Shown here: piece after piece, positions 34,026-46,554 of the stretch
Position numbering within the stretch: the stretch's first letter is position 1
Layout of the letters: each line of letters opens with the position of its first letter
Origin: Micrasema longulum
Taxonomy: Eukaryota; Arthropoda; Insecta; Trichoptera; Brachycentridae
Length of the DNA: 64,000 nt
Assembly: GCA_022494885.1 (NCBI GenBank)
Contig: JAGVSM010002688.1
Location: 186,001 to 250,000, forward strand
Direction of reading: 5' to 3'
The notes under the pieces: generated by a model
The model's database searches: none
What the model was told of the DNA's origin: nothing
Seen by the model: only the letters and a program-made list of their open reading frames with translations
Made by a program: the position numbers and the translations under genes

Positions 34026-34976
34026 AATATAGTATACCTGTTAACATTATTTCCTTAGATTGAGTTTTTCTACTGACGTTTCTTGGTGAAAATGCATTTT
34101 AATTTTAATAGTAAAGATACTATCTTTAGTTTAATTACACTTTATTCATACTATCGCCTGTGACCAAATTTCGTCGTGACCGACATCATCAGATTATTGG
34201 GTGGTTGGAATAAACGAGTTTAAATTAAACGAATTTAAGTAAAATGTAATAATAATTATCTGAATTTAACTATTGTTTGAAAGTACTGTATAAAATAATA
34301 AAACCAGATCTAAAAATATAATTTTATTCTTATAATTATACAATAAAGACGAATTAGAATTTAATGTATTTAAGTTTTTTTGAAACTATAACAGGGGCTG
34401 CTGGTTGATAGTTCCTTCGAAAGCCATGTTTCCCAAGTTCATATTTTTGTCAAGCCACCATAAGCAACGACACTGGCTGTCAGTATATTAACGAATGTAC
34501 TTTAACATTCTATAAAAATGTTGTTCGATAATTTTTACAATTTTTACATTGTACCTCAGTGAAAAATCGCTTACTCATTAAAACATAAATAATGTTTGTT
34601 TTTTCACGTAAAAAAAAGAACCGATTTAATTTTGCTTTTGATCCATAATTTCAAATTAAATTTAAATACATTTACATAATTCATAATTTTTAATATTTGT
34701 TCACATTCTTATATAACGCTGTTTTCGTGGTCCCGGACAGATTACAGAAGTTATTTTCAACTTGAAAGGGAAACTCACTCACTTTTTTTAAAACACTTTT
34801 ATAAGAGAGTTTAAAAAATCTATAAAATAAGTAATATAGTAAAAACTATAAAAATATCTCAGCCTAGTTAAATAGTACCGTCTAGATGTTTAAAAAATAC
34901 ATTTAACTTTATCACTGAAAAAAAATATTCTCGTGAAGTAGAAATAATGCAAATATGTATGTATCTTTAAATATAT
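34026..34976. other. Intergenic, nothing recognised
   Basis: AT-rich DNA with no protein-like ORF and no assignable repeat. Confidence 0.4.
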
Positions 34977-36621
34977 AATTCTTCTGTACGTGTGATGTCA
35001 CTAAACTCCTCCTAAACGGCTGGATCGACTAACGTGCGTTTTTTTTGCATAATAAAGAGCTTTGCGCTGCGCATTTTTGTAGATGTTTAAATCTTCAATC
35101 TAATCTTTAAAAAAAAGTAACGAGCATAAATGTTTTATTAATCGACCTGCCAGGGTTACATTCGATGAAAATTCATATTCTCAAAAAATGGGAAGATAAA
35201 GATGTTAGTTTTTTAGCATAGGTATAAAAAAAGTTTGTATTTGAATGTTTACAAACAGCATTCGTTTTGGTGGATCTCAATCAATTTTTTTCTTAAATTC
35301 CTAGTAATTTCTACACATTATTTTTTACTGGATTTTCGGTAATACTTAAATAATATTAACTGACATTCAATAAATTTTTGAAAATCCCATTTCTAAATAA
35401 AGTGCACCCCTATTGTAAGAAGAGCAGGGTTTGACATTTAAAAAATAATTCTGAATTTAAAAAATATTTATTTTATATTCTGGAATTCAATCAGGGTACC
35501 TACTTAAATTCAGTATTTGAAAATTAATAATTCACCACATGTACAGAAGAATTATACATATATGGCTGGTGATACAAATTTTTCAAATTTTGCTTTGGGC
35601 AACAGCAAATCACATAATGACGAAATGAAAAGATTGAAATGTTAAAATCACGTTAAGATTGTCACGACTAAGTATTTACGCCCAGCTAAATACTATTAAA
35701 ATGGTATATTATGCACTTGAACAGTCATCGCTTTCCTATGGAATAATTGAATGGGGGAGAACTTACAACAACCATATTAAACCATTAGAAACTGTTCAAA
35801 AAATTACATTAAAAATAATGCTTAACAAAAATCGCACTTTTCCCTCTTTCCAATTGTTCCAAGAAGCTAACTTTTAAGATGTAAGACAAATATATTGTTT
35901 TTAATGTTTAATATATATATATTTAAGAACCAAAATTTATTTACAAGTAATTCAAATAGATCAATTCAAATAAGGAATCGTGTGTTTGCAATACCATATT
36001 GTAAAACGAGGCTCGCACAGAGACATGCATATTTTATAGGCCCAAAAAGGTTTCATTCTTTTTTTACTGATAATATTTCATTGATTCCAAACTTTCAAAA
36101 ATTTCCTTCCTTCGAAAAACATGCACTATCCTGGATACAAACTAAAGATATGAACTCTTTTTTTCTATGATATATTTTGTTGCCCTTTAATAATAAGGAA
36201 TATTTTTATGTTTTTTTTAAATATTTTTTATTTCCTTTTTTAATTACTATAAAAAAATACCATTTAATCTTTTACATAATATTTTATTTTCTCTTTCTTA
36301 TGTAACACAAAAATTATAACCGTCTATTTATTAAAGGAGCAAAAATTCATTGACATTTTCTTGTATACCCACGAACAGGCCATGCCTTTGTGGGATTTTT
36401 TGTTAACTATTTTTACTATTAATATGTATTTGATTGCTATATAATTATACTTTATTTTTTTAATACTCTGTTTTACCTCTTATGTTTATTGTAAAAAAAA
36501 CTTTAAAAAAATGTCATTGAGAATATAGTTTATCGAAAATTAAAATATTAAAAAAAACGTTTGGTGAACCAGATAATAGCAGGCAAGCCAACGATTGGGC
36601 AACGTCTGCCAGGTCCGCTAG
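34977..36621 (+). mobile_element. HEL-1 copy 2, interrupted by LINE-D
   Basis: Left part AATTCTTCTGTACGTGTGAT, inner inverted partner TGTACAGAAGAATT at 35541-35554, and the 3' end CTGCCAGGTCCGCTAG at 36606-36621. Between about 35655 and 36505 it is interrupted by LINE-D. HEL-1 copy 1 (11781-12537) shows the uninterrupted order across this point (GATTGAAATG on one side and GTTCATCGAAAATT on the other). Confidence 0.7.
35655..36505 (+). mobile_element. LINE-D, longer copy nested in HEL-1
   Basis: The first frame (35659-35874) reads LSIYAQLNTIKMVYYALEQS, then LSYGIIEWG and a stop. A second frame (35910-36167) reads NRVFAIPYCKTRLAQRHAYF and ALSWIQTKDMNSFF. The YALxQSxLSYGIxxWG motif is a hallmark of the region after the RT core in non-LTR elements. 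Two frames and a stop show decay. The UTR GTATACCCACGAACAGGCC matches 2745-3370. Confidence 0.8.
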
Positions 36622-37027
36622 TTAAATATAAATTAAGCTCGGGTGTACTAGGCAGGAGAACCTACATTTGCAGTTTCAATACTGGTTTTATTTTGGCTGA
36701 CATTAGGGTATCGATATCCGATATACGATATATTACACATTATAATATATACCTTTAGTACCATAAAGTTCTAGTATATTATGGTTGAGTATGTATACTG
36801 TGTGAGTGCGGTAGGAAAAACTGGGATTGAAACTTGAGAACGATGCGTTGGTTGATAGGTTTGATTCTGAGTATTTTATTTATTTTATTTTGTAAATTGT
36901 ACAGTTTTTAATTTGAAGTAGAATAACAACAATAAATATTTAAAAATTACTAATTTACAGATTTCATTGATTTTTTTAAAAATCTATTAAAAACTACCTA
37001 TTTCCATAAGCATCGTGCATTGGCTAA
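36622..37027. other. Intergenic with a LINE-like A-rich tail
   Basis: TTTTATTTATTTTATTTTGT at 36874 followed by AT-rich DNA suggests the 3' end of another minus-strand LINE of unknown family. Nothing else was recognised. Confidence 0.35.
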
Positions 37028-37760
37028 TATAATATATTTATTTATTTAACTTTTTCAACTTTGGCAATTTCTTCCGACCAACCAATAAATTTTTTTTTCT
37101 ATAATTCAAGTTACAGAACATATTCAATAGAAAAAAAAATTAAAAAGCTTATAATATATAAAAATAGTAATAAACGTATTTGTTTATAAATTACCTTAAA
37201 TCAAAACTATTACTCAATGGGGAAAGGGAAAAAAGAGGAAAAAAGAAAGGAGGAGAGATTAAGGAAGAGAACGGAGATGTTTCTTCAGACGTGATTTAAA
37301 CAGAGATAATGTAGTAACATCTTTGATGGTGGATGGGAGATGATTCCACAGTCGAGCCGCATGGACACTATATGAGTAAGAGAAGAAAGAGGAATTGTGG
37401 ATGGGTATTAAGAGAGTGCCTTAAGAATTATAACTAAGAGGTAAACCATGAACTGATAAGCGTTGAAATTTTTCACGCACGTATGAAAACACGTATATAG
37501 GAGCGTTCGGACTATGAAGTACATTGAACAGAAGTGAGAGGGAGTGATAGTCTCTCCGCTGTCTAATTTTCAGTTGCCTACGATAATCAGAAATGTGGTC
37601 ATATTTCCTAAGACCAAAAATGTACCTTATGCATGTATTCTGAAGTCGTTCAAGTTTATCGAGTTGCTCACAGCTTAAATCAGTCATGGAAACATCAGCG
37701 TAATCTAAATAATAAAGAATGGGTGGTAGTAATGCTTGTACAAGGCAGGTATTATAGCAG
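37028..37760 (-). mobile_element. LINE-M 3' end with RT C-terminal frame
   Basis: The minus-strand ORF at 37421-37687 reads LDKLERLQNTCIRYIFGLRK, YDHISDYRRQLKIRQRRDYH and SVHGLPLSYNS. In the next frame SYSVHAARLWNHLPSTIKDV and FKSRLKKHLRS follow. This is a typical non-LTR C-terminal tail. The UTR runs to ATTTATTTATTTAACTT at 37036. Related copies: 46555-47100 (minus) and the UTR at 46088-46317 (plus). Confidence 0.78.
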
Positions 37761-37896
37761 ACTCATGCATACTCGAACTTATTAAATATTAATGTTTGAA
37801 GCAATGTTAAATTGCTTAAGAGCATACAAACGTATTCCTACATTTTCTCCGTGAATTGGTACTGGAGAACGGATTTTTATACACACTGTAGATATT

Positions 37897-38152
37897 CTTG
37901 TCGGCCTCGTGGTGTAATGGTCAGCGCGTTAGCCTGCCATGCAAGAGGTCTCGGGTTCGATTCCCGACATGGTTGATGTGAAATATTTATTTTAATGGGT
38001 GTTTTCACACTAGAATATTTCATAGTCCCTGGACTGGTGCTTAAGACTGATCATCTTACCTTCATGTAACAAAAATGATCAAGATACGCTGCGATTAGTG
38101 CACCAATGCAGTGCCCTGTGCACCATAAGATGCGGAAAGGCAAATATGATGA
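37897..38152 (+). mobile_element. SINE-A, reference copy with target-site duplication
   Basis: Starts TTGTCGGCCTCGTGGTGTAA (A box), has GGGTTCGATTCCCGACATGG (B box) and ends ATATGATGA. It is flanked by the perfect 10-bp repeat TGTAGATATT (37887-37896 and 38153-38162). The tRNA-like head is about 75 bp. The body includes AGAATATTTCATAGTCCCTG and ATCAAGATACGCTGCGATTA. This is the best-preserved member here. Confidence 0.9.
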
Positions 38153-38162
38153 TGTAGATATT

Positions 38163-40094
38163 TACCATTAGCGTGTCTCCATAGTTTAGTTTTTATTTTC
38201 ATAAATTGTTAACTTTATCATGATACTTTTTCTAAAATAAATAAACAAAATTGGATCAATTATGGGTGCGAAAAACCGGATAAAAAAACCTCGAGTTTAG
38301 TTAGGCATTATCAGTCTTACGTAAAGTTGTCTTTTTAGCACAGTATTGAGGAGGCACCTGCGAAAGAGTGACTACAAAAGTTTGTACAAAGTGGTTAGTA
38401 GACAGAACGTCCCTACTCGTATATTGATTTATTATTTATGTAAAATATTTTTAATCTCTCATTGAATACATTTTTGTTATTTTTTAGGTTAACCTTTTCT
38501 TTTATTTCTTTCTTATTTTATTTACATTTTTTAGATCTTAATTTTAAAGGGTACTTTTAATTTTCTTATTATTTTATTTTTTTCTGTAGATATGAATTGA
38601 AATTTACGATTTACTTTGTTTTATTATTTTTTATCTTGTTTTAATTACATTTATGAGCACACGCTATTTATATGTGTACTTATTTTCTACTTATTTTCTA
38701 GCCATTTCAGCGCCCTTGAGGTGATTTTCACAAAAATGGCGCTATATAAATTATCCAAACATTATTATTATTATTTGGCTATTCTTTAATTTTAATGTTT
38801 TGTTTTACTCTATTTTCTTACTTTTAAAAAAATATTTCTTTAAACCATTCATATCTAGTTTTGTTGAGTTTTTTCTTCTTAATAATATTTTTCAAAGCAT
38901 CAAAAATAAAGTAATAAATATTCATTATTTTATACGTATACAGTATTATGTTTGTACTCTTTTATTTGATTATTAATTAAAACCAATGTCTGAGAACCTG
39001 ATGACAAACTATTTTTTAATACTTTCTAATAAAATATTTAAAATCTTAATTGTGAGTTGTTGGTTTATTTTTAAATGAAAAAAAAAACAATATTATTAAG
39101 TTTTAAAATATTTATATCTGACCCATCAAAACAATCAAATACAGGCATTATTTTATTTGGTCAGCAGGGTGATTTGGTTTTTATTTTTTATCTTCTGGTT
39201 GGCAACCCTCTAAAATCTCAAACATATTCGATAGAACGTTTTGTGATTTGTTTATATGTAAAAAAATAATATTTCAATAATTGTCACATTTGTTGATTTT
39301 TGTAAAGCTAAAAATATTATTGGTGTAGGGTAAAAATCATCATAAATATTTCACTTACTAAACAACGCCTGGAAAAAATCTAAGGCCATTTAGTTTAATG
39401 TATTAACAACAATATTGATTATTTCAAAATACACTTGTCCACGAATATTCCGACATCTTTAAACTTGTATTTGTATAATATTTTCGTAATAAAGCGCCTG
39501 ATTGTATACTATCCACACAGCGCAAATACATTAAATTAGTTTCATCTTAAAATTTTGTCTTTCTGCTCTTTACGTGGAGCGTATGGTATCCAGAAATTTT
39601 CTGCAGGGCTCTCTGTCAGCGGCCAACTCACGATTATTAAGATGCGGTTTTTCCTGTGTTGTTCATTACGATGTTACAAGAAGTACTGATTTTTTCTTGA
39701 CTTGTCGCCGGGAAGAAAGTGACTTCAGGGACTGTAGAAATCAAAACAAGGGGCACCAGATTTCAAAAGATAGGATGGTTTGGCACTTCAGTCAAAATAC
39801 ACACGAATGCGAAACATCGCGTCGTGTGATTTTACTACATGGTGTGAAATAGGTCTAACACTACATTAACCTCGCATTTTATTTTATACCTACAATATGA
39901 ATAAAAACTAGTTTTGTTTTTTCTTAACGCTAAATTATTTATATTTAGTAGTTTAAAATAATAATGTGATTCTGAGAACATAAAAATGTCAACTATGTAC
40001 CGGCATAATAAATTATTATGTACATAATATAACGGGTTAAAATTAATTTATTTTACCATACATGTTTGTGTTACGGTTTCAATATTTAATGTAG
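38163..40094. other. Intergenic, mostly unassigned
   Basis: At 38700-38775, GCCATTTCAGCGCCCTTGAG and ATGGCGCTATATAAATT then (ATT)4 resemble a LINE 3' end with an ATT-repeat tail. A 92-aa ORF at 39574-39852 (MERMVSRNFLQGSLSAANSR, with three cysteines in its middle) is less AT-rich than its surroundings but matches nothing I know. No gene can be supported. Confidence 0.35.
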
Positions 40095-40560
40095 ATATAT
40101 ATTTATTTTTATTTTATTTTTATTGATTTACAATTTTAAAAAACCTGTTAGGGTTACATTAGAAATTTTATATTGTCTAGTCATTTTATGTCTCGTCTAG
40201 TCTAGTTAGTTCAGTCATCATGTGATTTTTCAGATTGATTTTAAATTTGTCTCCAGTAAAAGTTTTCAAGTAGTAAGGTAAGTCGTTGTAGTGTTTAAGT
40301 CCATAATGTAGTATTTTTGACTGTCCTGTGTTTGTCTTTGCTTTTTCAATATGAAAGTGTTGTTGTTGTCTGGTGTTATATTTGTTATATAAGTAAAAAT
40401 GTTTTTAAATATGTTTTTAATAATGTCCTCGTCTGTAGTTCAGGCTATCATTTTTTATGCCTAAATATTAAAGTGGGCCGTGGTAGATTTTTAAATATTT
40501 TACTAAGTCATTAATAGATGTATTAAGATCTAAAATTTGATGACCTCAAAAAGAATTTTA
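40095..40560 (-). mobile_element. LINE 3' end related to LINE-G
   Basis: Read on the minus strand, the decayed frame gives HFHIEKAKTNTGQSKILHYG, LKHYNDLPYYLKTFTGDKFK and INLKNHMMTE. This parallels the KTRQGQSRLMNQGLKLYNKL part of the LINE-G copy at 10735-11340. The poly-A end is at TTTTATTTTATTTTTATTGA (40109). Confidence 0.6.
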
Positions 40561-40669
40561 AAAATATATTCACACATTTTTAGATTGCGTAATCATTTAA
40601 AGTTTGTAAAATTTGGTGTCTTTCTATTTTTTTCGGATAAAAACCAATGTTTGAATTAAAATTGATACG

Positions 40670-42005
40670 AACAACATTTTGAGTTGGTCCAAATTTTTGC
40701 AGATAAGGAGTGGGTTCGATCCCCGATGGAGCTGTTAATATTAACACATTACAACAGAGAGGCAGAACATTTTAGATAAGGGAATATATAAATCTAGGTA
40801 TCTACAGAGTTTGTGATCTGTCATTGGCTGGTTTAAGTGGCCAGTTTACACACTGTGTAACATTCACCATTCTTCCAATATTGAAAAATCTGTTTTCCTT
40901 TAATTCTTCCATCTTTTGATATTTGTGAAGTTGAAGAGCTGAAACCTTTATTTATGCGCATGTGATTCATCTGATTAAATTATTTCACCTACATACTAGG
41001 CAACATCTAAAAAAATTATTTTTTTTACTTCTTGGACCAGGTGGATTTATGAACAATATTTTGAGTTAGTCCAAATCTGGGTCGACGAGGTCTGGATTCA
41101 ACCCCCTAGAGAGCTATAAATATTGACATATTAAAACAGAAATGAAGAACATTTTACAAAAGGGAATATAGAAGGCTGATTTAAAGTGACCACTTTACAC
41201 ACAGTGTAACATTCACCATTCTGCCTTTGTTTAAACATCCACATTTCCTTAACTCTTCCATCTGTTGGCTTTTGTAAAGAAAAATACCAGGGGGAAAATA
41301 CGGAAATACGTTTATATGAAGAAGTCAGAGTGCCTTCTCCTTAAAACGTTCTTCGTCTCGGTTAGACTATGTAATTTGCACTACGCCCTGTATTATAATT
41401 TATTTGCCAGTTTTAAAATAACGTCGATCTAACTTGTAAAAGTCGTAAATCGCAAACTTGCTTTTGTTCAGGGGAGAGTAGCAGTTTTACTAACAGTTTT
41501 TACTTCAGTATCAAATTACACAAATTGAAATTTATTTCAACAGATAGGGATTTTTTTTTTGAGCAGGGAATATGGAAGTTTAGGCATTTACAGGGCTAAT
41601 GACCTGTCATTGGCTAGTTTAAGTGGCCACTTTACACACTGTTTAACATTCACCTGGTAAAATAATAAGTATAAAAATTGGAAAATTGTTTTCAGGCGTT
41701 GCCTAGTAGGTGATTTGGTTCAGCCGGATGAATCTCACCACGTGATAAAGGTTTCAGCTCTTTCACTTCACAAAAGTCAACAGATGGAAGAGTTGAGGAA
41801 ATGTGGATGTTCAAACATGGGCAGAATGGTGAATGTTACACAGTGTGTAAAGTGGCCACTTAAACCAGCCAATGACAGGTCATAAGCCCTCTAAATGCCT
41901 AAACTTCTATTATGCCCTTCTCAAAAAAAAAATCCCTCTCTGGTGAAATAAATTTAAATATGAACAACTCCCTAGGGAGGAAATCCAGCCAGTCTCCAAG
42001 CATTT
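40670..42005. mobile_element. Cluster of FB-1 copies
   Basis: At least three pieces are joined. 40672-41040 runs from the outer end AACAACATTTTGAGTTGG through an arm to GGACCAGGTGGATTTAT. 41043-41290 starts again with AACAATATTTTGAGTTAGTC and continues through the same arm. 41565-42005 has one arm, a shortened centre with GCGTTGCCTAGTAGG and the inverted second arm, ending CATAATCAAACATTGTT. This suggests FB-1 copies inserted into or recombined with one another. Confidence 0.7.
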
Positions 42006-42462
42006 GGACATAATCAAACATTGTTTACACAAATTTAGATTATTTAAAGTGCTAACAGAAAACGCTAAAATATCTTTTTTAGCCATTTGTGGACAAGTTT
42101 AAATCTATGTTTTAACTTTAAAATTATGGTTTGGCTTTTATTTAGTGCTTTTTATTAAGTTAAAATTTTTACCAAGTTCTATCAATTTTCAAAAATAATT
42201 AAATAACGCGTTTTAACGAGAAAAAACATACTTGCATATTTTTGGTTCATCATTTGTTTTAAAATCAGCTGGCATTGATTATTTTAGTGACTTCAATAAT
42301 CCATTCTTTATTTAAAAAAACGGAAAACCACGTGATAGTTAGTTTTAACTTTAGGCATGTTTAAAAATGATACGTAAAATAAACGCTCATTAAAATTCTA
42401 GCATTTTAATAGAAAAACATATAAATTTGTAGTAAATTATAAAAATTATATACTCAGAGTAA

Positions 42463-43014
42463 TTAATACTCCATAATATCAGCTTTTATTCGAGTAAATA
42501 GATTATCATCCGCTCCGTCCATAATGGTGACATCCCCCCGCTTCAATATCTCGTCATGGTGTGTTAAGTAAGCCGGCCAGACACACAACTCGAAATACCC
42601 CTGAACATCTGGTCTGCTGTATACCCGCTTCTGTCTTCGCCTGATACATTCTTCCTTATCCAGAGTCAAAGCGTACTTCAAATGACACAGGTCCGCGATC
42701 GGCTTATAGTTTAACACGCAGAACCCTTCTACGATAAGAATGTTTGGCCCACTTTCATGTTTTTCGGCGATTACCTTATGGACATCTTCAAGCATCCTCT
42801 CCATGTCCAGGGATGCGAGGATGTCGTGGTTAAAATGATTTAATTCTGGGACCCTCACGTGAAGAGGACTGTCGTCAGGATGAAAATAGTGATCTTGGTG
42901 AAGGATGATACAATTGTTAAAGCATTCTTGGTTCTTCAACGCTAAAGATGTTTTCCCCCCGCAGGTTACTCCTGTTATACCGACAAGTATCCACTCCCGG
43001 TTCGGTCCTGACAT
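42463..43014 (-). CDS. NMRK: Nicotinamide riboside kinase, paralogue 1
   Basis: 183-aa protein that by family should phosphorylate nicotinamide riboside to NMN with ATP, the salvage entry to NAD+ in the cytosol. Seen here: a P-loop GVTCGGKT at residues 15-22; QDHYF at 40-44, where D41 aligns with the catalytic Asp36 of human NMRK1; the NILIVEGFCVLNYKP block; the lid-like RRRQKRVYSRPD; and GYFELCVWPAYL. Most homologues have QDD and this copy has QDH. It has a single coding exon. The sequence directly before the ATG, TATATTTGTAG followed by GCGACG, looks like a splice acceptor, so a 5' UTR intron is likely. Its codons are visibly GC-richer than those of the second copy at 52825-53415, with which it shares roughly 60% of residues in the C-terminal half by eye. 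Human NMRK1 is 199 aa; this one is shorter after the lid. The frame is uninterrupted. Confidence 0.92.
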   Translation of the reverse strand: MSGPNREWILVGITGVTCGGKTSLALKNQECFNNCIILHQDHYFHPDDSPLHVRVPELNHFNHDILASLDMERMLEDVHKVIAEKHESGPNILIVEGFCVLNYKPIADLCHLKYALTLDKEECIRRRQKRVYSRPDVQGYFELCVWPAYLTHHDEILKRGDVTIMDGADDNLFTRIKADIMEY

Positions 43015-43476
43015 CGTCGCCTACAAATATAGATTTATCACATATCAATTAAGCAATAAACATAACATTCGAAATGGCGGTACAAGTTTTTGTTGCGAGA
43101 CAGTTACGAGCAATTGGCTGGGGAAATAATATCCTATGCATTCTACAATGCACATATTTATTATATACGAGTATGTGTACTTTGTACATGCAAGGAATAC
43201 GCGTAAACTGTACTGCATTAAACAAGTCGATGGATCTAACGGGCTTAACGAGTTATTGCGACAGTAAAATTCATTTTCTGATATTAAATATGAAGAGTAC
43301 AGGATATAAGGGAAGGATGTAAATTTTCATGTGTTTTATACTAATAATGGCATTTGACGGCAGTTCAAATGATCTACGGTACATTTCAATTTTGAAAAAT
43401 TAACATTAAAGGTGTTCCGGACGCGTATAATGTAAATGAATAAAATATAATAAAATATGTATAAATCAGCTAGAAT
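43015..43476. other. Upstream region of NMRK paralogue 1
   Basis: The first exon and promoter of paralogue 1 should lie here or farther right, because a putative splice acceptor ends at 43021. I cannot identify the matching donor. The short plus-strand ORFs over the gene's 5' end are shadows. Confidence 0.3.
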
Positions 43477-43559
43477 CCCCGGTATTTGTACGACTGAGTG
43501 CTAGGCTCCCAATAAAGATAAACGATCCGCTTTCGAGCCTGGCCTCAGTAATACCGGGG
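43477..43559 (+). other. 83-nt tRNA-like hairpin
   Basis: CCCCGGTATT and AATACCGGGG form a perfect 10-bp outer stem. CTGAG/CTCAG and AGGCTC/GAGCCT continue inward. GACTGAGTGCTAGGC resembles a tRNA D-arm (A box) and CGCTTTCGAGCC a T-arm (B box). It may be the head of another SINE or a tRNA pseudogene. It lacks a convincing anticodon arm, so I do not call it a tRNA. Confidence 0.45.
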
Positions 43560-43619
43560 CAAAATATAGCCTAAGAATACTTAAATGTAATTTTTTAGTA
43601 ATATTAAATGTAAATTAAG

Positions 43620-43990
43620 CCCTAGAAAGGGCCACTATATTGCAATTATCATGTTGCGCGCGTCGCGGCTGCCGACGAAATAGCCTATACGGGCGCTAGG
43701 CGTATTTACGCTACTTGCGGCAGGCGGCATGTGGCGAGTGGTAGGGAAGGCCACCCCCACCACTCCAAGCCAGCCGGAGCGGGGGGGATGGCTGATTGAC
43801 GCGCATCGCTTTATAAAGCGTGTATTTCGCCACAATAAATCAGTTGAGTTCCTAACTCTGAGCAGTTCACAAGTGTTTCATTAAGTTCTCCGCCCTGTTC
43901 GCCCTCCTACTCCCTCGTACCTCCCCTGTCTACACCACTTGGACCGGGTGGAAAGTCCTTTTCAGGGCTATTAAGGTTGACTTGAGAGTT
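43620..43990 (+). mobile_element. GC-rich LTR-like block
   Basis: A GC-rich island in AT-rich DNA (for example TTGCGCGCGTCGCGGCTGCC and AGCCAGCCGGAGCGGGGGGG) contains TTTATAAAG at 43810-43818 and an AATAAA at 43834-43839 just downstream, then a C/T-rich run to ACCGGGTGG. A TATA box followed at short distance by a polyadenylation signal is the R-region layout of an LTR. I could not fix the TG...CA ends or a second LTR, so this may be a solo LTR or something else. Confidence 0.4.
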
Positions 43991-44726
43991 ATTCAGAAAC
44001 TAAGGGATTGCCTTTTCAGATTTTTAATTTAAAGTTGAAAGATCAAGTCTGACTCGGTTGAACTTAATTCCTGCGATTTTGGTCACAACTTTTGTAGTAA
44101 TGTTACGAAGCGGATTATGCGTACAATAAAAAAAAGGGTTACTAAAAACAAATCATAAATTCACCTTATATAAACCGGTCCCATCGAAAATTTTCAAAAA
44201 CTCATTAAAAAAATCATAAAACGAAAACTACGCAAAATTGGGGAACATGCACGGGGGTGATCCAAACACCCCTCAATATGAGGCACCTACATTTTATCTT
44301 TGGACGTCACGCCCTTGGCCACCTGTATACACATTTTTTTTCTAAACATTTTAAATTTTCATAAAATTCACACATTTTCGTACATAAATATCGATTTTAC
44401 TTTATGCCGTCTCGATATGTACCGATGAAGATTATGTTATGCCTGGCATAACTAGGCATAGGTCATTATTTCACGCGCATTTTGTTTGGAAACGCCCTTA
44501 GAGTAATAATATGTGAAAAATACGTATGCTTTTAGTTCTTAATATTGTTTATATGACTTTTAAATTTACATAATTTCTTTAACTTTTTTCTTTGTAAAGG
44601 AAAAATAAGAATCTTGCTGACAAGCTGGTTTCGCGGTTTAGTGGGCTTCATTATGTTTCCTTTTATATGTTCTGTTCATGTTTACCTTTTAAATAAAAAT
44701 AAATAAATACAAATACTGGCTAATAG

Positions 44727-44866
44727 AGTCGTCCATACGGACAAAAACCATTCTATGATTATCAATTATGAAGTTAGCTACAGTTTACAGCAATACAATG
44801 GGCCGTAAATAAAAAAAATTGGTATGCTTTTGTTCTATGCAATAGAGCAAAAGGGTTTCTCTAGCG
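44727..44866. repeat. Dispersed repeat, copy A
   Basis: AAAAACCATTCTATGATTAT, GAAGTTAGCTACAG, GCAATACAATGGGCCGTA and TATGCAATAGAGCAAAAGGG recur in the same order and orientation at 53703-53910, upstream of the other NMRK gene. The right side stops exactly where the hAT end begins, so the hAT element probably inserted into it. Confidence 0.55.
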
Positions 44867-46080
<1,214 letters not shown>

Positions 46081-46087
46081 TGTTACT

Positions 46088-46317
46088 GCAGTATCTCTGT
46101 TTAAATCACGTCTAAAGAAACATCTCCTTTCTCTTCCACAATCTCTCTTCCTTTCCTCATTATTCCGTTTTCCCATTGATTAATAGTATTGATTTAAGGC
46201 AATTTATACATAAATACAGTTATTTCCATTTTTGTAAATCTTTTGCTTTTTTTATTTGTATTTTCTATTGAATATGTTTTGTAACTTGAATTATATGAAT
46301 AAAACTTTTATTTTTTT
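46088..46317 (+). mobile_element. LINE-M 3' UTR (plus strand)
   Basis: TTTAAATCACGTCTAAAGAA encodes the LFKSRLKKH end of LINE-M. A C/T-rich UTR (TTCCTTTCCTCATTATTCCG) and CTATTGAATATGTTTTGTAA then AATAAAAC follow. It is the inverse of the UTR in 37028-37760. Confidence 0.65.
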
Positions 46318-46500
46318 TTATTTTAAAATAAATATTTGCGTTCTTATGATGTACCCAAATATTAATTTTTGAGGGGCATTTTCAACGAGTTGTAAATAAC
46401 TCACTATTAGAAAATGGAAACGAGTTGGGGAAGAATGGGATTCGAACCACAGACCTTTAGTTCGTGAGTCCGAGACACTAGCCACAGGACTACAACCCAA
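46318..46500 (-). mobile_element. SINE-B, near-complete copy
   Basis: On the minus strand: GTTGTAGTCCTGTGGCTAGT (A-box side), CTAAAGGTCTGTGGTTCGAA (B box), CTCGTTTCCATTTTCTAATA, TCGTTGAAAATGCCCC and an AATATTTGGGTACATCATAA end. It is the longest of the three copies. The 63-aa ORF across it is not a gene. Confidence 0.78.
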
Positions 46501-46554
46501 CCCGATCATGTATTATTATGTATTAAATTGCCATTTGGCAAAAAGCCCGCTATT

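Noticed and set aside
37910..37985. True tRNA gene on the plus strand
   Set aside because: Same reason: SINE-A head with a 10-bp target duplication around the complete 256-bp element.
43081..43322. Plus-strand ORFs upstream of NMRK paralogue 1
   Set aside because: Short, without motif, and overlapping the presumed 5' region of the minus-strand gene.
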